Shown: positions 27,301 through 36,820 of the stretch, one piece after another
How positions within the stretch are numbered: position 1 is the first letter of the stretch
Layout of the letters: each line of letters opens with the position of its first letter
NCBI RefSeq assembly: GCF_000189635.1
Contig: NW_002476413.1
Coordinates: forward strand, 62,001 to 126,000
From: Tetrahymena thermophila SB210
Lineage: Eukaryota; Ciliophora; Oligohymenophorea; Hymenostomatida; Tetrahymenidae
Direction of reading: 5' to 3'
Length of the DNA: 64,000 bases
Position numbers and translations under genes: made by a program
The notes under the pieces: model-generated
Databases searched by the model: none
What the model was told of the DNA's origin: nothing
Seen by the model: only the letters and a program-made list of their open reading frames with translations

Positions 27301-27809
27301 TATCTTTTATGGTTACAAAATAATTATTCAAAATATATTAAATCATTAATCACAAAAATAAGATATTATATAGTCAATACTTTTTAAAATTAATATTTAA
27401 TTAAAAAAAATATTTTTAAAATAAGAAGAAATTTTTCAATTTTAAATTATCCACTTAAACAGGGTTATATTTTTTGTTTTTAGATGGTAATCTACAGTAT
27501 TTATTGATAAATTAAACTAAGTATGAGATTGAAATAATTGATTAATTAAATATTACTAATTTGATGGGAATTATAAGACTACTTAGCATTAGATATCTTA
27601 ATTAAGAATTTAGATTGGCAATTAAGTCACAAGAAACAATTATGAATCTTAGATGAAACTTTTCACTCTAAAATCATAGTCAATAGTTTCTCCAACAACA
27701 CTACTTATGATAACTAAAAAATTGTTTTAATTTAAAAATTGATTTAATATTTTTTTATACTTATAAGATGGAAAATTTAAGTAATTTTTTTTTCAAAAAG
27801 TGAAGGCAT
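21377..27809 (-). CDS. Giant furin-like Cys-rich polytopic membrane protein C (tandem copy 3)
   Basis: Five exons give 1851 aa: 27761-27809, 27557-27713, 26801-26992, 23143-26750 and 21377-22926 (introns 47, 564, 50 and 216 bp; phases as in the paralogs). The first exon is again 49 nt ('MPSLFEKKITQIFHLI'). Its end, and the next exon ('VTQLPIQILNQDIQCQ'), match copies A and B. Intron 2 is about ten times longer than its counterparts. The Cys-rich region is the shortest, about 22 repeats. It begins after a basic stretch ('KKVYRIRVRKLKD') that takes the place of 'RIL'. The DUF4215 unit is degenerate in its loop ('CDDGNLLEDDGCSSTC'). About eight C-terminal hydrophobic segments end at TGA 21377-21379. 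Exons 1-2 were placed by similarity to A and B and are the least certain part. Confidence 0.8.
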
Positions 27810-29003
27810 ATTAGTATCTCCTTTCTTTAATTTATTTGTCTTATTCTCTTTAATAATTTATAAATTATTATATATAAAAAAATATGCACGTACCATATTA
27901 AATAAAAAATAAATCTTCAATAAGCATAGATTTTTATTTTTGATGAGTATTGATAAAAGTTTTATATTTAAATGTTTTTAGTATGCAAGTGTAATAGCTT
28001 ATTAACTCATTTGTTTAATAAGTGTTTTCATTAACCACAGCAGCAATCATTTAGGTTGCACAAAATGTTAGGGCTGCTCTTATATTTATAACATCTTGAA
28101 CTTGAATACTCTCATGTAATATAAATTTTAACAAATGTAAATGAAATAAATTAGTCTACATCATTATTTTACATTAGAGTAAATAGAACAATTTTCTAAA
28201 TTTAATAGATTTAGAAACAAAAAGTACAATTTATCAAATAATATTTTTACAGGTAACACCAATAAAAGTATAAATTTCTTTTAATTTTCTTTTATATATT
28301 TTCTTTAAGAAATCAAATAATCTGTTCAATTTACTTATTTTTAATTGATAATAAAATATAAATACACTATCCTAATCTTACCTTAATTTATATAAGATAG
28401 TTATGCTAATTCTTTTATTTATATAAATTGCGCTTACATAAAATAGAAAAACCTTATTTTCTAAATGATCAGAAATTTAATTAGTTTTCTAATTACTTTG
28501 TAACCTAAGTTAAGCTTTCTATCTATCAAATTTATGAAATCAAGCACAATAGTCTATATTTTATAATGACTAAATTTATTTAAGGATAATAAATATTTTT
28601 TAATTACTATTTTTATAATTAAATATCTCTAAAATTTTTTTATAGAAAGCTTTTTACTTACTCAGCTTTTTATCATAATAATAGGATTATTTATTTTTAG
28701 TAATATCAATATTTATTTAAGTAAATTTAAAAAATGTTTTATCAATACAATTTATATAAATAAATAGAAAAGCAAAGAGAAAAATAAATAGGCATTTTGT
28801 TCTTTTAAAATATAAATTATTTATTAAATTAGTCTTAAATAATTAAAAAATTTATTGAAATAACATTTTAATATGATGCTTTGCCATTAAACATTTATAC
28901 CACAATATTTTAACATATAATTTGGATAAAACTAAAAATTTAAATATTAATAAAATATGAACTTGAATAATTTTGGATTAAGATTTATAATTATTTTAAT
29001 GTT
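27810..29003. other. Intergenic spacer with a slightly GC-richer patch
   Basis: AT-rich DNA between Cys-rich gene C and the LRR gene. A patch at about 27980-28110 is less AT-rich and open on both strands (on the minus strand, 'RAALTFCATQMIAAVVN'). It has no clear start, homolog or splice signals. It may be a decayed exon, or chance, since code 6 has only one stop codon. Confidence 0.4.
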
Positions 29004-30698
29004 TCAAACTTAAATTGATAATGTAAGTATAGTTAGCTTTCTGATTTTCATTAATTTAGATCTCATCGTCTTGTCTTTATAAAATCTATAAAATTCATTA
29101 TAAATTTAATTTTTATTCAAATATTTTTTACCCTAAAAACAAAACTAGTTAAATAAGATCTTAGAACTATCTAAAGATGTTTCCTAAAGCATTTCTTCCT
29201 TCATCCCCTATGTTATTACCCCTAAATTATTTAAGTAAAAATCTAGAAATTATCTTAGGAATATTAAATTACATTAGATAAAGCATAAGAGATTTTAAAT
29301 ACTTTATATTTGTCAAACCATTTGCTAATCCACAAGCACCTTTGTTACCTATTGAATTTCCGCTATCAAAAATTATATTTTTTTAAAAATAAAACATTAA
29401 GAGAAAGTATAAAAATATTGTTAATTTAAAATTTAAAATTATTTATATTTTATTTTTATTTACCATATATAATTCATTAAAGTAATTTTTTATTTTAAAT
29501 ATAGAAATTTTTTTGGACCATCCATTTAACAATATTTGAATGGATATCATGAATAAAAATAAGGAGACATTAAAAGCATAGTTATAGTATATATAACTTT
29601 TGAAACTTTAAAATTTATATAATATATTGAAATAAAAGTTAGCTTTTTTGATAATGATCGAGATTATATTTCATTATAAAATTAAAATCTAAAAATATAT
29701 TGTTAAAATGTTTTTAATAAAAAATAAGTAGAAAAAAATAATAATATATATTTTTAACTAACAAAAATGTTTATTACGTTAAATCCAGAGTTAATTATTT
29801 TAAATTAGTACATAGCCCTAATTACGAACCTAGCTCATATGCTCCTTTCTTAGTAATTTTATTTCCACTTTACAATTTTTAAAAAGTGTTTAAAAATAAG
29901 GTTTTTTATTTTATATTTACGTTAAATATAAAGAAAGAACTGTTATATTTTTATAATTTGCTATCGTTCCAAAATTTTTAGCTCCTAAATCTGTAATTTA
30001 GTTGTTGCTTTTGTTAATATTTTTAATACTTTCTACATAAAAATAATAAAAAATAAAAACAACTTAAATGAAAGAGATAAATCTACTAGATTTACGCACT
30101 ATCCCAAATTTTTTATAACTTCTTTTATAGATTAATCTGCTAATTGATTATGGCTAATTGACAACAATAAAATTAAAAAAAAATAAATAGTTGTCCAAGA
30201 TAAATAAATTTTTACCTAAATGATATTTAGAGCTATTTTAAATGTTTATGTAAATTAAGTCTAGAAGTAATAAATCCAGCTCCTTAGTCTTTTATAGAAT
30301 TGAAACTATTTATTTAATATTTTTAAAAAGATAAATAAATTGCTTTAAAAAAGTTACCTGAAATCTATAGCCAAACTTTCAATCTTCACACATTCTTCTA
30401 AACCCTGTGATAAACCATCCAAACCTGTATCACATATTTTGTTGCTGCTTTTAAAATAAATGATTAAAATAAAAACAAATCAATAAATAGATAAATCATA
30501 TTCACCATAAGGACATTTATAATTCAGTTAAGTTTTTGCAAAGACTTATTGCATGACCTATTGTAGTAGATTCACTATCACCTATTTGTTATCCACTTTT
30601 TAATAGAAAAATATTTATTTATTTATTTCAAATCGTATTAAAATTTACCTAAATCTCAAAACTAATTTTGTATGAGCATAGAAATTAGATGTAAGAAA
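29004..30698 (-). CDS. Leucine-rich-repeat (RNI-like) protein, one repeat per exon, 5' end unresolved
   Basis: A chain of ~90-nt exons, each encoding one LRR of the ciliate type (N-x-I-x-D-x-G-A-x8-L-x2-C-x-N-L-x2-L-x-L-x-L). Readable repeats in order include 'GQQIGDSESTTIGHAI', 'SSNKICDTGLDGLSQGL', 'FNSIKDQGAGF', 'HNQLADQSIKEV', 'NNQITDLGAKNFG', 'GNKITKKGAYELG', 'GNSIGNKGACGL' and 'GNNIGDEGRNALG'. Each intron interrupts the codon after its second base (phase 2). A diverged repeat ('YNLDHYQKSQLLFQYI') lies around 29510-29700, where clean splice sites are hard to place. The C-terminus ('KLTILTLSIQV') ends at TGA 29004-29006. I could not find a convincing start codon: the frame is blocked by a TGA just upstream of 30698, so a further 5' exon or 5' decay is likely. 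Such LRR solenoids bind proteins; no partner domain is visible. Confidence 0.65.
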
Positions 30699-32222
30699 CT
30701 TTTGGTATCAAATTAAAAAAATATACTATTAGCTTCTAAATATTTTCAATTTACTTCCATTAAGGAGCCTATTATCATTTTCTTAATGAATGTTTTTTTT
30801 ATTTGTGATTACTCAAAAATTACTAAAATTTCTTTCAAATTTTTAAAACATAATTATATGTTATATTTTTATTTTAATTGAGCTTTATATAGTGAATTTT
30901 TGCTAATACTACTTATTTTATTGCATTTAAATGAAATTAATAATATTTTATCAAATAATGTAAATATTAAAGTTTATCAAGCTTATTTTTAAAAAATCTT
31001 AATTTTTTATATTTTTTCACTTTGAAGAATATTGCTGATAGTGCAAAATTTGATTATTTTTAAAGTAATTTTTAAAAATTCAAATGATTCAATTTATTGT
31101 TAAATATTTTTTGGTAAATTTTATTCATAATGATAGATTAAAAGTAAATATTATGTTTTTAATTTATTTATTATAAATTGATTTATATATAATAAATATA
31201 TTGGAAGTTTGATACAATTGATTATACTATTGATTTTATCTATATAAGCAAATTATTTATTTTTAATGACAAATAATAATCAATTAATAGCTGAGTGATT
31301 ATACAATTTATTATAATTAAATCATTTTGTAATATTTTGCTTTATTCTATCTTTTCTATCAAATTTAGAATAAAGTAGATATATTTACATACATTAACTT
31401 TAGTTTTATCATTTAAAATTAAAAATTCTTTTAAACTTTATAAAGCACTAATTTTTATTTTACTTATTTTTATTATAAATAATTTATTTTTTTGTATAAT
31501 AAAACTCTTACATATTGTAGGTTTTTATAACGATCCTTAAAATTGCTAACTAAAACCAATTACATGAGAAACTAAAGGTGTAAAGTAAACTTGCTTTTAA
31601 TCAAAAAGCTAATCTGATTTAAAGTTAAGTAGTTTACATTTAATACTTAATTTATCATATATGAATTTTAATTTTATTGTTTCAAGTATTTATTTTCATA
31701 GAAAAAATAAATTTGTAGTTTACATCAATAAAAAAGAATAATTTTGAATAACTGATAAATTAATATAAAATCAAACAAAAATACAAATATATTACAGAGC
31801 AAATTTTACTATTTACTTCCTAATTTGTTACTCTATAATAAAAAAACCTAATAAAAATTAAAAATACATTTTAAATTTTAGATTTTGAATTTACTTACTT
31901 ATTCTAAACTTTTAAAATAGTGAAAATTCATAATTTTTGCATTTAAATAAGTAAATTTTTCAGAATGAATGATCTGAAATTTATTCTTACTATTGCAAAT
32001 AAAATATATGCAATCATATATATCTTATTTATAGTTTTTATTGATTATAAAAGAAATATTTCATACATCCAGATTAGTTTTGCATTCAATAATTTACCAA
32101 TTTAACACTAAATATAAGTAGGGTATCCCTTAATAATTTTAATATATATATTAAAAATACACTGATTTAATTACATAATAAATTAGCAGTAATAAAAAAT
32201 TCTAAATATATTGATTGTAGCT
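30699..32222. other. AT-rich intergenic region between divergent genes
   Basis: About 1.5 kb between the LRR gene (minus) and hexosaminidase 1 (plus). It may contain unresolved 5' exons of the LRR gene near its left edge and the hexosaminidase promoter at its right edge. I see no other feature. Confidence 0.5.
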
Positions 32223-34099
32223 ATGCAAAAGATACTTTTAATTACTTTCCTTCTTGGAATAGCTCTCGCTCAAATTACTCCTGGCGTTGACCCTATTTCA
32301 GCTAAGGTTATGCCTAAACCTAAGAATTACACTTATGGAGATTTGAGCTTACTTGTCACTGATCCTTGCGGAATCTCTTACAGACCTTCTGTTGGGTCAG
32401 GAAAAGTACCCAACCATGTCTATCAAATTATTGGATTCTACACTTTGAATATTTTCAATTCTAACGAAAACTCTTGTGCTATGTAAAGAGAATTGTATAA
32501 GAATGAAACAACCATTGAAAAGATGCGTAGATTACAACATTCCTAAAATATAGTCTTCGATATTTTTATCTAAGACGCTGCTTTGGCCACTGCAGACACA
32601 CTCGAAGACGAATATTATGATTTATAAATTTATAATACCACATATTGGAAATTGACTGCTAACAAATATGTTGGTTTACTCCGTGGTTTAGAAACTTACT
32701 CTCAATTATTCACTTAAGACGAAGACACTGAAGATTGGTATTTGAATAACATCCCTATTTCTATTCAAGATTAACCTGACTACATCTACAGAGGTCTTAT
32801 GATAGATTCAGCCAGACATTTCTTATCAGTTGAAACTATTTTAAAAACTATTGATTCTATGTTATTCAACAAGTTGAATGTTCTCCATTGGCACATCACT
32901 GATACTGAATCCTTCCCCTTCCCTCTTAAATCATTCCCTAATATTACTAAATATGGAGCCTACTCTAAGAAGAAACAATACAGCTTCGAAGACATTTAAT
33001 ACATTGTAGACTAAGCTCTCAACAAGGGTATTTAAGTTATTCCTGAAGTCGATTCTCCAGGACACGCTTTTTCATGGGCTAGGTAACTATTTCAAAAAAG
33101 AATATTAAACTTTAAACATTTTTAAGATTTAAATTATTATCATATATTTAATTTTAATATTAGCTATTTACTTATAATTATTTTAATAATTTTTAGATCT
33201 CCTTAATTCTCTAGTATTGGTCTATTATGTGATTAATATAATGGATAGTTAGACCCAACACTAAATTTAACTTACACTGCTGTTAAGGGTATTATGGAAG
33301 ATATGAATACTTAATTCTACACTGCTAAGTATGTTCATTTTGGTGGTGATGAAGTTGAAGAATAATGCTGGAATAAACGCCCTGAAATTAAGGAATTCAT
33401 GAATTAAAATAACATCTCTACATATACTGATTTGTAGAATTATTACAGAAAGAACTAAGTTAACATTTGGAAATCAATTAATGCTACTAAGCCTGCTATT
33501 TTCTGGGCAGATTCAAATACTTTGGTAAATATATTTAAAATATTTATATCTATAATATCATACTTTATTAATATAGAAATATGGTCCTGATGATATTATT
33601 CAATGGTGGGGATCTACTCATGATTTTTCTTCAATCAAAGATCTTCCTAACAAAATAATTTTATCTTTCTATGATAATACTTATTTGGATGTTGGTAATC
33701 AAATATATATTTTATATTGTAAATTAAATTTAATGAATTAATTTTTTAGGTGAGGGAAATAGATATGGTGGAAGTTATGGCAGCATGTATAACTGGGATG
33801 TCTTAAACTCTTTCAATCCTAGAGTTCCTGGAATTAAGGGTGAAATTCTTGGTGGCGAAACATGCTTATGGAGTGAAATGAATGATGATTCTACTTAATT
33901 CTAAAGACTTTGGACAAGAAATAGTGCATTTGCTGAAAGACTTTGGAACACTGACGCTGCTAATAATGAAACTTACAAAACTAGAGCTTTAGTTAGCAGA
34001 ATGGTCTTTATGCAACACCGTTTAACTGCTAGAGGAATCCCTGCTTCTCCTGTAACAGTTGGTATTTGTGAATAAAACCTTTCTCTCTGCTACAATTGA
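32223..34099 (+). CDS. Beta-N-acetylhexosaminidase, GH20 (copy 1)
   Basis: Four exons give 551 aa: 32223-33082, 33197-33524, 33577-33694 and 33750-34099 (introns 114, 52 and 55 bp). It starts with signal peptide 'MQKILLITFLLGIALA', so the enzyme is secreted or lysosomal. The GH20 barrel shows 'LHWHITDTESFP', 'EVDSPGHAFSW' and the catalytic Asp-Glu pair in 'HFGGDEVE' (about residues 338-339). The C-terminal 'ETCLWSE' and 'AERLW' motifs are also in place. The length matches eukaryotic hexosaminidase A/B. It removes terminal GlcNAc or GalNAc from glycoconjugates. I chose the ATG at 32223 because it directly begins the signal peptide; the upstream in-frame TTG is not used by ciliates. A near-identical copy lies 0.6 kb downstream. 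Confidence 0.95.
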
Positions 34100-34675
34100 T
34101 TCTAAATATAAAAATTAAATAAATATTTTAAGAAATATTTTTAAGAATATTTTAGTATAAAAACTGTATTTTAATTGATAAAAAAAATATAAATATTATT
34201 ATTAATTGAATTTTAGCTATTAATTTTATTAATATCTGAAACATATCTTAATTTAATTTTACTAAGTGTTCATCCCTTTTTTAATTTAGCATAGAGATGG
34301 TCACATATTTTATTTTTTTAAAAATGTATGTACTTTTTTAAATTAGAAGTTTTTAAAAAATTATGGTATTTAATTCTTTAATTTATTTCAAATATGAGTT
34401 TAAAAGATTGTTAAAATTAATGTGATAATTAATATCAATTTTAGCAAAAATGATATAATATATTTAATGTTTGTTTTCTTATAAATAGCTTACTACTATC
34501 ATAATAAATATTTTCCATACAAATAGATAGTCCTTACATTTTATATTTTATCTTCTATACAATAACTATAAGCTAGATATTTTTTATTATGTAGGAATGG
34601 TATTTTTTAAAAATACTGATTTTTTTTATAAGGTAATTAAAAAAATAATAAAAACAATAATTATTGATTGTAGCT
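34100..34675. other. Spacer between the two hexosaminidase copies
   Basis: 576 bp of AT-rich DNA: the 3' UTR of copy 1 and promoter of copy 2. Only the last ~13-15 bp before the ATG (ATTGATTGTAGCT) match the sequence before copy 1, so the duplicated segment begins almost at the start codon. Confidence 0.6.
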
Positions 34676-36533
34676 ATGTAAAAGATACTTTTAATAACTT
34701 TCCTTCTTGGAATAGCTCTTGCTCAAATTACTCCTGGCGTTGACCCTATTTCAGCTAAGGTTATGCCTAAACCTAAGAATTACACTTATGGAGATTTGAG
34801 CTTACTTGTCACTGATCCTTGCGGAATCTCTTACAGACCTTCTGTTGGGTCAGGAAAAGTACCCAACCATGTCTATCAAATTATTGGATTCTACACTTTG
34901 AATATTTTCAATTCTAACGAAAACTCTTGTGCCATTCAAAGAGAATTGTATAAGAATGAAACAACCATTGAAAAGATGCGTAGATTACAACATTCCTAAA
35001 ATATTGTCTTCGATATTTTTATCTAAGACGCTACTTTGGCCACTGCTGACACACTCGAAGACGAATATTATGATTTATAAATTTATAATACCACATATTG
35101 GAAATTGACTGCTAACAAATATGTTGGTTTACTCCGTGGTTTAGAAACTTACTCTCAATTATTCACTTAAGACGAAGACACTGAAGATTGGTATTTGAAT
35201 AACATCCCCATTTCTATTCAAGATTAACCTGACTACATCTACAGAGGTCTTATGATTGATTCTGCCAGACATTTCTTATCAGTTGAAACTATTTTAAAAA
35301 CTATTGATTCTATGTTATTCAACAAGTTGAATGTTCTCCATTGGCACATCACTGATACTGAATCCTTTCCCTTTCCTCTTAAATCATTCCCTAATATCAC
35401 TAAATACGGAGCCTACTCTAAGAAGAAACAATACAGCTTCGAAGACATTCAATACATCGTAGACTAAGCTCTCAACAAGGGTATTTAAGTTATTCCTGAA
35501 GTCGATTCTCCAGGACACTCTTTTTCATGGGCAAGGTTACTATTTTATATTAGCATTTAATAATTTAAACAATTACTAGGAATTTATTTTCTTTTTTTAA
35601 ATAATTTTAATATTTATTTAATTTGGTTATATAGATCTCCTTAATTCTCCACTATAGCTTTATTATGTGATAAATATAATGGACAGTTAGACCCAACACT
35701 TAACTTAACTTACACTGCTGCTAAAGGTATTATGGAAGATATGAACAAATAGTTCTACACTGCTAAGTTTGTTCATTTTGGTGGTGATGAAGTTAATGAG
35801 AAATGCTGGGATTAGCGCCCTGAAATTAAGGAATTCATGAAGTAAAATAATATCTCTACATATACTGATTTGTAGAATTATTACAGAAAGAACTAAGTTA
35901 ATATTTGGAAATCAATTAATGCTACTAAGCCTGCTATTTTCTGGGCTAATTCAAATACTTTGGTAAAAAAATTAATCTATGGCTAATAAAAATCTTTATT
36001 TATAACAATAGAAATATGGTCCTGATGATGTTATTCATTGGTGGGGATCCACTCATGATTTCTCTTCAATCAAAGATCTTCCTAACAAAATAATTTTATC
36101 TTTTCATGATAATACCTACTTAGATATTGGTAATCAAGAATATATTTTATCTTTTAATTAAATTTTATGAATTAATTGTTTAGGAGAGGGAAACAGATAT
36201 GGTGGTAGTTTTGGTAGCATGTTCAACTGGGATGTCTTAAACTCTTTCAATCCTAGAGTACCTGGAATTAAGGGTGAAGTTCTTGGAGGGGAAACATGCT
36301 TATGGAGTGAAATGAATGATGATTATACTTAATTTTAAAGAATATGGACAAGGAATAGTGCATTTGCTGAAAGACTTTGGAACACTGACGCTGCTAATAA
36401 TGAAACTTACAAAACTAGAGCTTTAGTTAGCAGAATGGTCTTTATGCAACACCGTTTAACTGCTAGAGGAATACCTGCTTCTCCTGTAACAGTTGGTATT
36501 TGTGAATAAGATCTTTCTCTATGCTATAACTGA
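34676..36533 (+). CDS. Beta-N-acetylhexosaminidase, GH20 (copy 2)
   Basis: Four exons with the same lengths as copy 1 (34676-35535, 35635-35962, 36012-36129, 36184-36533; introns 99, 49 and 54 bp) give 551 aa. Signal peptide and GH20 motifs are intact, including 'HFGGDEVN' and 'GETCLWSE'. The second codon is TAA (Gln) where copy 1 has CAA, direct evidence for the reassigned code. Exon 1 is nearly identical to copy 1, while exons 2-3 carry more changes. Amino-acid differences include 'GHAFSW' to 'GHSFSW', 'DEVEEQCW' to 'DEVNEKCW', 'WADSN' to 'WANSN' and 'IIQWWG' to 'VIHWWG'. The E-to-N change sits two residues after the catalytic Glu, a position where human HEXB also has E, so substrate preference may differ. 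Same reaction is expected. Confidence 0.95.
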
Positions 36534-36820
36534 AAAATAAAATTCAAATATATTTTTCTATTTTAGAAATTTATGTAATGTATGATTGTAAAATTAAATC
36601 AAGATTAATTAAAATGTATAAAATTAAACAGTTAAAAAAAATATATTTAATATAATTTTTCTTAAATCATAAAATTTAATAAAACATTTCGAAAGTTTTT
36701 ATTAAAAATTAAATATTTATAGTTTTCATTTTTTATAAAAATTAGTATATTTTTAGGAAAATATAAACAGGGAAATATTAAATTGATAATGTAATTTCAT
36801 TATGAGATTAATAATTAAAT

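Noticed and set aside
4960..27809. 'LSD1 zinc finger' annotation for the CxxC-rich proteins
   Set aside because: The Cys spacing, signal-type leader and C-terminal membrane helices fit extracellular disulfide-bonded furin-like repeats, not intracellular zinc fingers.
27980..28570. Long open frames on both strands between the Cys-rich gene C and the LRR gene
   Set aside because: With TGA as the only stop in ~78% AT DNA, frames over 100 codons arise by chance. No start, splice pattern or recognisable motif supports either.
32223..36533. Apparent pseudogenes: many in-frame TAA/TAG codons break the hexosaminidases into short pieces under the standard code
   Set aside because: Read in ciliate code 6 both genes are intact. 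Copy 2 has TAA exactly where copy 1 has CAA, so these codons are glutamine.
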